This document shows, one piece after another, positions 23,696 through 32,196 of a stretch of 34,862 bases of DNA. The notes below the pieces were generated by a model. The model worked only from the letters and a program-made list of their open reading frames with translations. It had not been told where the DNA came from and did no database searches. This stretch comes from an uncultured Alphaproteobacteria bacterium (GTDB lineage: Bacteria; Pseudomonadota; Alphaproteobacteria; UBA8366; JADFVY01). The stretch covers positions 1-34,862 of the forward strand of contig CAMYKU010000062.1 in assembly GCA_947259105.1 (NCBI GenBank), given 5' to 3'. The translations under genes were made by a program, and so were the position numbers. The first letter of the stretch is position 1; every line of letters starts with the position of its first letter.

Positions 23696-24829
23696 TTGGG
23701 AAACGACACAGGTAGGAAGGGCAACGGCAACATCGTCATGCCCGGATTCGACCGTCGGCAGTTCCTCGGCGCGGCCGGCGCGGCAGCCGTCACGCCTTTC
23801 ATCCTTTCATCGAAGAGCGCCAGCGCGGCGGGCTGGCCGGAACGCGCGATCACCACGGTGGTGATGTATGGCGCCGGCGGCGGCACCGACACCGTGCTGC
23901 GCACGATCACCGCCGAGATGGTCAAGACCACGGGCTGGGAAATCAACGTCATCAACAAGCCGGGCGCGGTCGGCGGTATCGCCACCAAGTTCATGCTCGG
24001 CAAGCCGGCCGACGGTTACTGGTGGCTGGGCGCCGCCAACTACAACAAGTTCGTCCGCGTCATGGGTCATTCCGATTCGGTGGCCTGGGACGACTGGCAG
24101 TACTTCCAGGGCGGCAACTCGCTGGCGGCCTGGTCGGTCAAGCCGGATTCGCCCTATCAGACGGTCGAGGACGTCATCGAAGACGCCAGGAAGAATCCGG
24201 GAAAGATCTCGATCTCGACTTCGGGCACCGGCGGCGTCTGGCATGAGCTGGCGGCAATCGTTTCGGAGGCTGCCGGCATCAACCTGAAATTCGTGCCGTA
24301 CAAGGGCGGCAAGCCGGCGACCCTGGCGGGGCTGCAGGGCGAAGTCGACATCGCCGGTGGCGGTGTGCATGAGCATATCGAGCACGTCCGCGCCGGAAAC
24401 CTGCGCATGCTGCAGCAAACCGGCGCAACGGATCTCGAAGTCGAGGGAGTCGGCACGCTGCGCTCGATCGGCGACGCCATCCCGTCGCTCAAGCCCCTGC
24501 TGCCGCTTGGCGGTATCTACAACCTCGCGCTCAAGCGCGATACGCCGGTGGGTATCCTCAAGCAGATCGCCGTTGCCTGGGAGAAGGCGTTCCATTCCGA
24601 CGCGTGGAACGCGGTCGCGAAGCAGAAGTTCTTCCAGACCGATATTCGGACCGGCGAAGCCGCCGACCGTCGTGCGGCGCAGGTCGAATGCCTGACCGCG
24701 GACACCTTCACGCGCGTGCAGGAGCAGATCGGCAAGCCGGTGCGTGGCACCAAGGAACTCGGCCTGCCCAATCCGAACGAGTTCGACGCATGGTGGCCGC
24801 CGAAGGGCTACAAGCCGCGCATGGCCTGA
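23696..24829 (+). CDS. tctC: TTT-family (TctC/Bug) substrate-binding protein with Tat signal
   Basis: 377-aa periplasmic binding protein of the tripartite tricarboxylate transporter family. The start is a TTG at 23696 with a strong GGGAGG Shine-Dalgarno at 23685-23690. The N-terminus carries a twin-arginine signal FDRRQFLGAAGAAAV with Arg20-Arg21 and a likely cleavage after SASA (residue 44). Family features follow: VVMYGAGGGTDTVLRTI, NVINKPGAVGGIATKFMLG and PYKGGKPATLAGLQGEVD. TctB and TctA genes follow at once, so this is a complete system. The ligand (citrate, another carboxylate, terephthalate and others are known in the family) is not assignable; the adjacent Gfo/Idh enzymes suggest a carboxylated sugar-like compound. 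Confidence 0.9.
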   Translation: MGNDTGRKGNGNIVMPGFDRRQFLGAAGAAAVTPFILSSKSASAAGWPERAITTVVMYGAGGGTDTVLRTITAEMVKTTGWEINVINKPGAVGGIATKFMLGKPADGYWWLGAANYNKFVRVMGHSDSVAWDDWQYFQGGNSLAAWSVKPDSPYQTVEDVIEDARKNPGKISISTSGTGGVWHELAAIVSEAAGINLKFVPYKGGKPATLAGLQGEVDIAGGGVHEHIEHVRAGNLRMLQQTGATDLEVEGVGTLRSIGDAIPSLKPLLPLGGIYNLALKRDTPVGILKQIAVAWEKAFHSDAWNAVAKQKFFQTDIRTGEAADRRAAQVECLTADTFTRVQEQIGKPVRGTKELGLPNPNEFDAWWPPKGYKPRMA

Positions 24830-24930
24830 TCGCCCGGGCGGCTGTCTGAAACTCCCTGCCCGCCGGGGCCGCTTCGCGGGTGTGAGGCGGCCCCGGCGAC
24901 GGGCGACCCGCAATTTGGCGTCTGGAAGAA

Positions 24931-25527
24931 ATGTCGCGCGATAACGATCAACCCGATTCGGACGCCGCCGCCGGTTTCGTCGGTGAGGAAGAGGTCGGCG
25001 AGCCCGTCACCGCAAAGCAGAACCTGATCGCCGCGATCATCATCGGGGCCATCGCGGTTCTGGCGATGGTCCTTGCGGTCCGGCTCGAAGTGCCCGGGAG
25101 GCTGGTTGCGGCGCCCGGCCTGTTACCGTTCGTCGTCGGTTTCAGCCTGTTGTTGATGGCGGTGGCTCTCGGCGTTCTGGCGGTGCGCGCCGGCGGCGCG
25201 AAGGACCTTCTCGGCGGTCTCGGAGGCGCCGGCGAATGGCTGCGGGACGAGGAGCGCCGCCGAACCGCGCTGCTGCTTGGTATCGTCGTCGCCTACGTCG
25301 TCCTGGTCGACATGGTGCCGTTCGAGTGGCGTTTGCCCCTTGGTATCTTCGAATTGCGTTTCAGCGGATACGAGCTGTTCTCCGTCGCCGCGCTGACCCT
25401 GATCCTGTGGATATTCTGGCGCCGCCCCGTTTTTCCGCACTGTCTGGGTGTGTCGCTCGCCACTGTCATGGCGCTCGCCGTGGTCTACCGCTACGGCTTC
25501 CGGACCCTGCTGCCGGGCCTGGGTTGA
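24931..25527 (+). CDS. tctB: TTT-family small permease, TctB
   Basis: 198-aa membrane protein with about four hydrophobic segments (near 30-50, 60-85, 112-130 and 145-190) after a charged, acidic N-terminal tail of ~28 residues. It is the usual small subunit of tripartite tricarboxylate transporters. ATG 24931 with a GGAAGAA ribosome-binding site, 101 bp after tctC; tctA begins 9 bp after its stop. Sequence is poorly conserved in this family, so the call rests on the hydrophobic pattern and position between tctC and tctA. Confidence 0.85.
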   Translation: MSRDNDQPDSDAAAGFVGEEEVGEPVTAKQNLIAAIIIGAIAVLAMVLAVRLEVPGRLVAAPGLLPFVVGFSLLLMAVALGVLAVRAGGAKDLLGGLGGAGEWLRDEERRRTALLLGIVVAYVVLVDMVPFEWRLPLGIFELRFSGYELFSVAALTLILWIFWRRPVFPHCLGVSLATVMALAVVYRYGFRTLLPGLG

Positions 25528-25536
25528 GGGCGCGCG

Positions 25537-27039
25537 ATGGTCTGGGAGCAAATAGTCGAACAGGCGCTGCAGGCCTTTACGCTTTACATGCTGGCGGTCT
25601 GCCTGCTCGGGGTGACACTGGGAATCTTGTGGGGCGCCATGCCCGGCCTGTCCACGACCATGGCCATGGCGTTACTGATCGGCCTGTCCGCCGGCATGGG
25701 GCAGAACGTGGCGATCATGTTCATGCTCGGTGTCTACACCGGCAGCGTCTTCGGGGGCGCGATTTCCGCCGTGCTGATCAATATCCCGGGCACGCCGGAC
25801 GCCGTGCCCACGATGATCGAGGGGCATCCCCTCGCCAAGCGGGGCGAAGGCGGACTCGCCCTCGGCACGGCGATCGCCTCGTCGTTCCTCGGCAACTGGG
25901 TCGGCATCGTGCTGCTGATCACCTTCATCCCGGCGCTGCTGGCACTGGCGCTGAAATTCCGGTCCTGGGAGATGTTCCTGCTGTCGATCTGGGGGATCGC
26001 GATCTGCGGCTCCATGTCGTCGGGCGAGCGGCCGCTGAAGGGCTGGATCTCCGGCTGGATCGGCCTGCTGATCGCCTTCGTCGGGCTGGACCGGATCGAC
26101 GCCGTGCCGCGCTTTACCTTCGGGGTCTGGATCCTGGAGGACGGCATCAGCTACATCCCGATCCTGATCGGCCTGTTCGGCCTGACCGAGATTCTCCGGG
26201 TGCTGCCGCAGAAGAGCCCCTATGCGATCCCGGCCGAGGTCGGCCGTGTGGTGCCGCCGATGTCGACGCTGTGGAAATACGCGCGAACCTCCCTTCGTTC
26301 GGGACTGATCGGCACTGTGATCGGGGCGATTCCCGGCGCCGGGGCCAATGTCGCCTCGTTCCTTTCCTACGATATTGCGCGGCGCCGCGCCAAACCGGAG
26401 GAGCGGAAGAAGTGGGGCAAAGGCAGCTACGAGGCGATCGTTTCGGCCGAAGTCGCCAACAACGCCAACATTGGCGGCTCGATGCTGCCGACGCTGACCC
26501 TGGGCATCCCCGGCAACGCCGCCGCCGCGGCAATCCTGGCGGCGCTGGAGATGAAGAACGTGGTGGTCGGGCCAACGATCCAGACCCACAACCCCGGCCT
26601 CATCTATTTCATCTACATCGCGCTCATCATAGCCAATTTCCTGATGTACGGCATGGCGATCGCGCTGGTCAGGCCCTGCGTTAAGCTGTTCAGCCTGCCG
26701 CGCACGCTGCTGCTGCCCTTGATCATCCCGATCTGCGTGATCGGCGCCTTCTCGGTCAGCCTGAATTATTTCGACGTCTATGTGATGCTGGTTGCCGGCA
26801 TGGTCGGCTACGTGATGCGGAAGTACGGCTTCCCGCTGGCGCCGATGGTCCTGGCCGTGATCCTCGGGCCGCTGGCCGACGAGAATCTGCGCCGCGCGCT
26901 GATCATTTTCGAGGACAAGTCGGTGGGCTACGTGCTGACCGAGCACTGGATCGGTTCGATCCTGATCGTCGTCGTGCTCTATACCTTCTATGACGGCATC
27001 TTCGGCCGCACGAAGGGGAAGGCGGCGAAGGCCAGTTAA
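25537..27039 (+). CDS. tctA: TTT-family large permease, TctA
   Basis: 500-aa polytopic membrane protein of standard TctA length. Family signatures: GILWGAMPGLSTTMAMAL near the start, FMLGVYTGSVFGGAISAVL, INIPGTPDAVPT, then GTVIGAIPGAGANVASFLSY, and GGSMLPTLTLGIPGNAAAA in the second repeat. The two homologous PG-containing halves are clear. It uses the proton or sodium gradient to import the ligand brought by TctC. ATG 25537 after a TGAGGG ribosome-binding site, 9 bp after tctB. The second Gfo/Idh gene follows 44 bp later and is probably co-transcribed. Confidence 0.95.
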   Translation: MVWEQIVEQALQAFTLYMLAVCLLGVTLGILWGAMPGLSTTMAMALLIGLSAGMGQNVAIMFMLGVYTGSVFGGAISAVLINIPGTPDAVPTMIEGHPLAKRGEGGLALGTAIASSFLGNWVGIVLLITFIPALLALALKFRSWEMFLLSIWGIAICGSMSSGERPLKGWISGWIGLLIAFVGLDRIDAVPRFTFGVWILEDGISYIPILIGLFGLTEILRVLPQKSPYAIPAEVGRVVPPMSTLWKYARTSLRSGLIGTVIGAIPGAGANVASFLSYDIARRRAKPEERKKWGKGSYEAIVSAEVANNANIGGSMLPTLTLGIPGNAAAAAILAALEMKNVVVGPTIQTHNPGLIYFIYIALIIANFLMYGMAIALVRPCVKLFSLPRTLLLPLIIPICVIGAFSVSLNYFDVYVMLVAGMVGYVMRKYGFPLAPMVLAVILGPLADENLRRALIIFEDKSVGYVLTEHWIGSILIVVVLYTFYDGIFGRTKGKAAKAS

Positions 27040-27083
27040 TCGTTGTTGTCCGGCCCGCACCGGGCCCTCACAGGGAGACGTCG

Positions 27084-28205
27084 ATGAGCGAGAAGAAGGA
27101 CATCGGGCTGGCCGTGATCGGCTGCGGCGTGGTCGGGCGCATCCGCGCCAAATTCGCGCGGGAATATCCGGGAATCGGCTGGCTCGGGCTGTGCGATATC
27201 AAGGAGGATCTGGGCCGCAAGCTGGCCGAGGACACCGAGGCCGATTTCTTCACCACCGATTTCAGCGAGTTGATCAACCGGCCCGAGGTCAATGCGGTCA
27301 TCATCGCGACCGACGAAAACCATCACGGCCCGCCGACGCTGGCCGCGGTCGCACGCGGCCACAAGCACCTGTTCATCGAAAAGCCGCTGGCCACCGACGC
27401 GAAGGAATCCAGACAGGTGCTGGACGCCATCGAGGCCGCCGGCGTCGATGCCGTGATCGGCTATACCCAGCGCTTTCGCCGGCGGTTCCTTGCCGTCAAG
27501 GAGAAGCTGAGCACCGGTCAGATCGGCGAGGTCACGGGTGTCGTCACCCGCGCCTTCATGAACCGCATGGTGCCGATCGCCACCGTCCAGCGCACCAACC
27601 AGCGCAAGACGCTGACCCCGATGGTGGTGTCCGGCACCCACAGTCTGGACATGAGCATGTGGCTGATGGAGGGCAAGGAGCCGGTCTCGGTCTATGCGGG
27701 CTCCAACGATAAGGCGCTCTCGCAGTACGGCACCAAAGATTCGACCTTCGGCATCTTCACCATGGACGACGGCACGTTGTTCAGCATGAACATCAGCTGG
27801 GCGCTGCCGGTGGTCTGGCCCGGGTCGGTCTACGGGCTGGAGATCGGCGTCGTCGGCACCAGGGGGGTGATCGACATCGAGGACACCCATCGCGATCTGG
27901 TGCTGGCCTCGGACGTGCCTCAGGGCGCCGGTTACGACCCGGAGGGGTTCGATAAGGGCATGGACCGACATGTCGATTTCCTGACCAGCTATCCGCCCGG
28001 CGACATCTGGGAAGGGCAGCTCTGGGGGCCGATGCGCGAGGAGACCAAGGAGTGGTTCGGGCGCGTCCATATGGGTCTCAGAACGCCGCACGCAACGGCA
28101 CGGGAGGGCCACCGCAACCTGGTGCTGACCATGGCGATGGACCTGTCGGCGGCGCGCGGCGACGTGGTCAAACTGCCGGTCGATCTGGATGAGCTGGTTT
28201 TCTGA
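27084..28205 (+). CDS. Gfo/Idh/MocA-family NAD(P)-dependent oxidoreductase 2
   Basis: 373-aa oxidoreductase. Rossmann motif VIGCGVVGRI (11-20), FIEKPLAT with Glu99-Lys100-Pro101, and the His segment VSGTHSLDMSMW of the substrate domain. It is only distantly like the first Gfo/Idh protein (20014-21018), so they are not a recent duplication. ATG 27084 has a GGGAGA ribosome-binding site and the gene follows tctA by 44 bp, so it probably acts on the compound imported by the TTT system or a derivative. Substrate unknown. Confidence 0.88.
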   Translation: MSEKKDIGLAVIGCGVVGRIRAKFAREYPGIGWLGLCDIKEDLGRKLAEDTEADFFTTDFSELINRPEVNAVIIATDENHHGPPTLAAVARGHKHLFIEKPLATDAKESRQVLDAIEAAGVDAVIGYTQRFRRRFLAVKEKLSTGQIGEVTGVVTRAFMNRMVPIATVQRTNQRKTLTPMVVSGTHSLDMSMWLMEGKEPVSVYAGSNDKALSQYGTKDSTFGIFTMDDGTLFSMNISWALPVVWPGSVYGLEIGVVGTRGVIDIEDTHRDLVLASDVPQGAGYDPEGFDKGMDRHVDFLTSYPPGDIWEGQLWGPMREETKEWFGRVHMGLRTPHATAREGHRNLVLTMAMDLSAARGDVVKLPVDLDELVF

Positions 28206-28246
28206 CGTTGTTCAGGATTGCTTGGGTTCGCGCTTGCCCCAGCGGC

Positions 28247-28355
28247 GCGACCTCATACTTCGAGACGGCGCTTCGCGCCTCCTCAGCATGAGGACACATG
28301 CGTTCGAGCCTCATGCTGAGGAGGGCCGCAGGCCCGTCTCGAAGCATGAGGTCGC
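28247..28355. repeat. Intact long palindromic repeat (CTCAGCATGAGG family)
   Basis: This fills most of the 201-bp gap between the second Gfo/Idh gene and the AEC carrier. The left arm 28247-28293 and right arm 28309-28355 are nearly perfect complements (about 46 bp each), with smaller hairpins such as GGGCCGCAGGCCC inside. It is the undisturbed version of the element that is interrupted by another repeat at 651-975 and 34616-34780. No coding signal. It may act as a terminator between the two genes or be a non-autonomous mobile palindrome. Confidence 0.75.
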
Positions 28356-28406
28356 GAGGTGCCGGAGCCGATCAACCTTGAAATACTATAGCCACAGGCC
28401 GCACCC

Positions 28407-29282
28407 ATGATCGGCCAGCTCTTCTCCATCGTCGCGCCGGTGATGATCGCGGTGGCGGTCGGCTATGTCATGGCGCGGCTGGGCAAGAAGGAAGAGCCGG
28501 AATACGTGACCCTGCTGGTGACCTATGTGGGCACGCCCTGCCTCGTCTTCTCGACCCTTGCGAACATCCAGCTCGACCTTTCCGCGGTCGGGCAGATCGC
28601 CGGCGCCGCGGCGCTCAGTCTCGTGCTCGCGGCGGCGGTCGGCTATCCGCTGCTGCGGCTGACCCGCCTGTCGGTGCGCGGCTATCTGCCCTCGCTCATG
28701 CATCCGAACACCGGAAACATGGGTCTGCCGCTCTGCCTGTTCGCGTTCGGCGAGCAGGGGCTGGCCCTTGGCATCGCGTTTTATGTGGTGATCGCCTCCA
28801 ATCATTTCATCACCACGCCGATCGTCGCGTCGGGCAGCGTCTCGCTGCGGCGCATCGCGCGCAGCCCGATCATCTACGCGGTGATCATCGCGCTCGGTTT
28901 CCTGGCGACCCGGACCGCGGTGCCGGAATGGATCAACAACTCGACCCGGCTGCTCGGCGGGATCACCATTCCGCTGCTGCTGATCACGCTGGGCTTTTCG
29001 CTTGCCCGCCTGAAGGTCGGCAACCTGCGGACCAGCCTTTTCCTAGCCGTCGCGCGGCTGTGCATCGGTTTCGCCGTCGGCCATGCGGTCGCCGGAATTT
29101 TCGGGCTCGAGGGCATCGCCCGTGGTGTCGCGATCCTGCAGGCATCGATGCCCAACGCCGTGTTCAATTATCTCTTCGCCAAGCAGTACGACGCCGAACC
29201 GGACGGCGTCGCCGGCATGGTCGTGGTCTCGACCCTGCTGACCTTCGCCGTGCTGCCGCTCCTCCTCTGGTACCTTTTGTAG
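28407..29282 (+). CDS. AEC-family transporter (auxin efflux carrier-like)
   Basis: 291-aa integral membrane protein with about ten hydrophobic segments. Typical features are MIGQLFSIVAPVMIAVAVGY at the start, YVGTPCLVFSTLAN, SLMHPNTGNMGLPLCLFAFG and the late QASMPNAVFNYLFAKQY, where the conserved N and P residues of the two crossover helices lie. Bacterial AEC proteins export or take up organic acids such as malate; the substrate here is unknown. ATG at 28407; the ribosome-binding site is weak. It is preceded by a palindromic repeat and followed by the promoter region of the LeuA-like gene, so it may be its own unit. Confidence 0.88.
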   Translation: MIGQLFSIVAPVMIAVAVGYVMARLGKKEEPEYVTLLVTYVGTPCLVFSTLANIQLDLSAVGQIAGAAALSLVLAAAVGYPLLRLTRLSVRGYLPSLMHPNTGNMGLPLCLFAFGEQGLALGIAFYVVIASNHFITTPIVASGSVSLRRIARSPIIYAVIIALGFLATRTAVPEWINNSTRLLGGITIPLLLITLGFSLARLKVGNLRTSLFLAVARLCIGFAVGHAVAGIFGLEGIARGVAILQASMPNAVFNYLFAKQYDAEPDGVAGMVVVSTLLTFAVLPLLLWYLL

Positions 29283-29317
29283 GTGCGGGTCCTATGTAGA
29301 CCCCGCATAGCGGTAGA

Positions 29318-29344
29318 TTGATTTGGAATTTTCGCTCATACTTG
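29318..29344 (+). promoter_or_regulatory. Promoter-like motif upstream of the LeuA-like/Mo-hydroxylase operon
   Basis: TTGATT (29318-29323), a 15-bp spacer with TGGAATTTTC, then TACTTG (29339-29344). It matches the block at 23602-23628 in both hexamer-like parts, in spacing and in GGAATTTTC. It lies 162 bp before the ATG at 29507, leaving a long leader 29345-29506 in which nothing else was recognised. Shared control of the two operons is inferred. Confidence 0.45.
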
Positions 29345-29506
29345 TAAGGTTCTAACATTAGTATGGGGTTTGGACTGCGAGCCGCCGTGTACGCGGTCGA
29401 AACCCCGCGAGAACAGAGATTCCGGACGCGGCGCAAGGTCCGACATGCCGTCCCGCGGGCGCCGCGCCATCCGATTTGAGGACAGAGTTACTGGAGGAGC
29501 CATCAA

Positions 29507-30739
29507 ATGAGTGAACATCCCTGGCAATCCGACGACTGGTTCGTCAGTTCCTGGAACTACGAAAAGGAAGTGACCAAGGACTTTGCCTTCCCCAAGGAAA
29601 TCAAGATCCACGACGTGACGCTGCGCGACGGGGAACAGCAGACCGGCATCGCCTATTCGATCGACGACAAGATTCGCATCGCCGAGGGGCTGGCCGAGGC
29701 CGGCATCCACCGGATCGAGGCCGGCCTGCCGGCCGTGTCCAAGGACGACTTCAAGGCGATCTACGAGATCAACAAGCGCAATTTGGGCCCGGAGATCTAT
29801 TCCTTCTGCCGCTGCATGAAGAACGACGTCGACGCCTCCGTCGATGCCGGCGTGAAGGGGCTGATCATGGAGGTTCCGGCCAGCACGCACCTGATCGAGC
29901 ACGCCTACAAATGGCCGCTGGAAAAGGCCATCGAACTGTCGATCGAGGCAACCGGTTACGCGCATGAGAAGGGCCTCGAAGTCGTCTTCTTCCCGATCGA
30001 CTTCACGCGCTCGGACATCGACTGGGTCATGGCCCTGATCAACCGTGTCGCCGACGAGGGCCATATGGACGCGCTGGCGCTGGTGGACACCTTCGGGGTG
30101 GTCTCGCCGCACGCCATGAAATTCTTTGTGCAGGAGGTCAAGAAGCGGACCAGCGTCCGGCTCGAAACCCACTTCCACCAGGATTTCGGCATGGGTGTCG
30201 CCAATACCATCATGGCGCTGGCCGAGGGCGCGGAAGTCGTGCATTCGACGGTCCTGGGCATCGGCGAGCGGGCCGGCAACGCGCCGACCGAAGACGTCGT
30301 CATGGCGCTTCGCACCATGTACGGCATCGATATCGGCATCAACTACGACAAGCTCTATCCGCTGGCCAAGCTGGTCCAGGAGATCTCGGGCATCGCCGTG
30401 CCGAGCAACCGTTCGGTGGTCGGCGAGCAGCTGTTCCAGGTCGAATCCGGTATTATCGCCAACTGGTTCCGCAACTGCGGCACCGAACACCAGACCGAGT
30501 TGTTCCCGTTCCGGCCGGAATTCGTGGGGCAGCCCCGCGCCGACGTCGTCATGGGCAAGGGCAGCGGCATGGATTCGATCAAGGTCTGGCTCGAGAAGTT
30601 CCAGATGCGGGCGAGTGACGAGCAGATGACCGAAATCCTGATGGGAGTGAAGCAGTTCGGCCTGGATCACAAGCGGCTGCTGACGGACGACGAGTTCAAG
30701 ACCATCGCCAACGGCGTCCTGGAAGGCGCCGCGGCCTGA
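29507..30739 (+). CDS. LeuA/homocitrate synthase-like enzyme of the HMGL family
   Basis: 410-aa TIM-barrel enzyme. KIHDVTLRDGEQQTGIAYS (33-51) has the catalytic Arg40 and metal-binding Asp41; ETHFHQDFGMGVANT has the metal-ligand pair His222/His224, with Gln in place of the usual Asn; VLGIGERAGNAPTEDVVMAL is the GxGERxGN motif of LeuA-type synthases. There is no LeuA allosteric domain; the length fits homocitrate or citramalate synthase. It should condense acetyl-CoA with a 2-oxo acid or catalyse a related aldol/lyase step, but the substrate is unknown. The long N-terminal lead of ~30 residues rich in Trp is unusual. ATG 29507 with a GGAGGAG Shine-Dalgarno; the hydroxylase genes follow. Confidence 0.82.
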   Translation: MSEHPWQSDDWFVSSWNYEKEVTKDFAFPKEIKIHDVTLRDGEQQTGIAYSIDDKIRIAEGLAEAGIHRIEAGLPAVSKDDFKAIYEINKRNLGPEIYSFCRCMKNDVDASVDAGVKGLIMEVPASTHLIEHAYKWPLEKAIELSIEATGYAHEKGLEVVFFPIDFTRSDIDWVMALINRVADEGHMDALALVDTFGVVSPHAMKFFVQEVKKRTSVRLETHFHQDFGMGVANTIMALAEGAEVVHSTVLGIGERAGNAPTEDVVMALRTMYGIDIGINYDKLYPLAKLVQEISGIAVPSNRSVVGEQLFQVESGIIANWFRNCGTEHQTELFPFRPEFVGQPRADVVMGKGSGMDSIKVWLEKFQMRASDEQMTEILMGVKQFGLDHKRLLTDDEFKTIANGVLEGAAA

Positions 30740-30815
30740 CGCGAAGCAATACGGGGCGGCAAGGCGGACCGCCCCGCGATCCGATGACCCACCGTTGCGT
30801 GGAAGAGAGGCGGGA

Positions 30816-31679
30816 GTGAGACCGTTCGAGTATCTGGCGCCGGACTGCATCGAGGATGCGGTGGCGGCGCTGGCGGAAAACAGTGCGGATGCCAGGGCGT
30901 TGGCCGGCGGTACCGATCTGCTGGTCGACCTGAAGCATGAAACCGCGTCGGCCGGGCTGCTGGTCGACCTGACCCGCATCGCCGAATGCCGGGGGATCGA
31001 GGAGTCCGCCGACGGGCTGCGGTTCGGCAGCCTGGTGACGCACACCGAGATCATGGAGTCGGATCTGGTGCGCCGGCATGCGCCGTCGATGATCGATGCC
31101 GCGCGCACCGTCGGCGCCGTCCAGACCCGCAATCTCGGCACGCTGGGCGGCAACCTGGTGACCTGCGTCCCGTCGCTCGACAGCGGGCCGGTGCTGGTGG
31201 CGCTGGATGCCGAGGTGACGGTGGCCGGTGTCGGCGGAAGGCGGCGGATGCCGTTGACGGAGTTCATGGTCGGCCCGCGCAAGACGGCGCTGGAGAAGGG
31301 CGAGATCCTCGTCGACATCGTCATTCCCCGGGCGAGTCTCGGAAAGCCGTGCAGCTTCCGCAAATTCGGCCTGCGCAAGGGGCAGGCGCTGGCGCTGGTC
31401 AACGCGGCGGCGGCCGTAAACCTTGAAGACGGCAAGATTGCCGATGCGCGGATCGCGCTGGGCGCCGTCGCGCCGACGGTCGTGCGGGCCCGCAAGGCAG
31501 AGGCGGCACTGGACGGCAAGGCGCCGGACCCTACTCTTATTGCCGAAGCCGCGGAGATCGCGGTGACGGAAGCGAAGCCGATCGACGATTTCAGGGCTTC
31601 GGCGGCCTATCGGCGCGAACTGATTCGGGCGCTGACCGGCCGGGTCCTGAACGAAGCGATCGAACAGGCCGCGGGCTGA
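30816..31679 (+). CDS. Molybdenum hydroxylase, FAD-binding subunit (CoxM/XdhB type)
   Basis: 287-aa medium-type subunit of the xanthine dehydrogenase family, passing electrons from the 2Fe-2S subunit to an acceptor. Start RPFEYLAP is the family N-terminus; [13 protein letters not shown] (28-40) and [16 protein letters not shown] (99-114) are the two FAD-binding loops. The start is a GTG at 30816: GAGAGG lies 5 nt upstream and the family N-terminus begins there; a TTG at 30795 is in frame but gives an unlikely extension. It is 76 bp after the LeuA-like gene and 22 bp before the 2Fe-2S subunit gene, in the order FAD, Fe-S, two Mo subunits. Confidence 0.9.
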   Translation: MRPFEYLAPDCIEDAVAALAENSADARALAGGTDLLVDLKHETASAGLLVDLTRIAECRGIEESADGLRFGSLVTHTEIMESDLVRRHAPSMIDAARTVGAVQTRNLGTLGGNLVTCVPSLDSGPVLVALDAEVTVAGVGGRRRMPLTEFMVGPRKTALEKGEILVDIVIPRASLGKPCSFRKFGLRKGQALALVNAAAAVNLEDGKIADARIALGAVAPTVVRARKAEAALDGKAPDPTLIAEAAEIAVTEAKPIDDFRASAAYRRELIRALTGRVLNEAIEQAAG

Positions 31680-31701
31680 CGGCCAGGGAGGCTTAGAGAT
31701 C

Positions 31702-32181
31702 ATGGATGTCACGATCACGGTGAACGGCAAGGAGTGCACCGCGGCGGTGCCGCCGGAGACGACCCTGCTCACCATGTTGCGGACCGACCTGTCCCTGACC
31801 GGCGCCAAGCTGGGCTGCGACGTCGGAGACTGCGGAGCCTGCACCGTGCTGGTCGACGGCGAGCCGGTCAACGCCTGCCTGATGCTGGCGGCCCAGGCCG
31901 ACGGGCGCGAGGTCGTGACCATCGAAGGGTTGAGCGATTTCCAGGCCCTCAGTCCGCTGCAGGAGATGTTCGAGCTGTTTTCGTCGTTCCAGTGCGGGTT
32001 CTGCGCGCCGGGCATGATCATTTCCGCCAAGGCGCTGCTGGACAAGACTCCCAGTCCCACCGTGGCGGAGGTGCGCGAGGCCCTGTCGGGCAATCTTTGC
32101 CGCTGCACGGGCTATACCAAGATCATCGACGCGGTGATGGAGATCGGGGCCCGGAGCGCGGCCGGGGCGGAACGCGCATAA
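31702..32181 (+). CDS. Molybdenum hydroxylase, 2Fe-2S subunit (CoxS type)
   Basis: 159-aa iron-sulfur subunit with two 2Fe-2S clusters. The plant-type ferredoxin domain has Cys39, Cys44, Cys47 and Cys59; the helical domain has Cys98, Cys101, Cys133 and Cys135 in QCGFCAPG and NLCRCTGY. All eight ligands are present, so both clusters should form. It moves electrons from the molybdenum centre to the FAD subunit. ATG 31702 with a GGGAGG ribosome-binding site 22 bp after the FAD gene; the first Mo subunit gene follows by 15 bp with an AGAGGAG site. Confidence 0.95.
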   Translation: MDVTITVNGKECTAAVPPETTLLTMLRTDLSLTGAKLGCDVGDCGACTVLVDGEPVNACLMLAAQADGREVVTIEGLSDFQALSPLQEMFELFSSFQCGFCAPGMIISAKALLDKTPSPTVAEVREALSGNLCRCTGYTKIIDAVMEIGARSAAGAERA

Positions 32182-32196
32182 AAAGAGGAGACGGGT

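Noticed and set aside
20014-28205. The two Gfo/Idh/MocA genes as a recent duplication
   Set aside because: They share only the family motifs (Rossmann glycines, EKP, His segment); lengths and the rest of the sequence differ clearly.
29345-29506. Riboswitch or attenuator in the long leader before the LeuA-like gene
   Set aside because: No leucine-rich leader peptide, terminator pair or known riboswitch core was recognised in the 162-nt leader.
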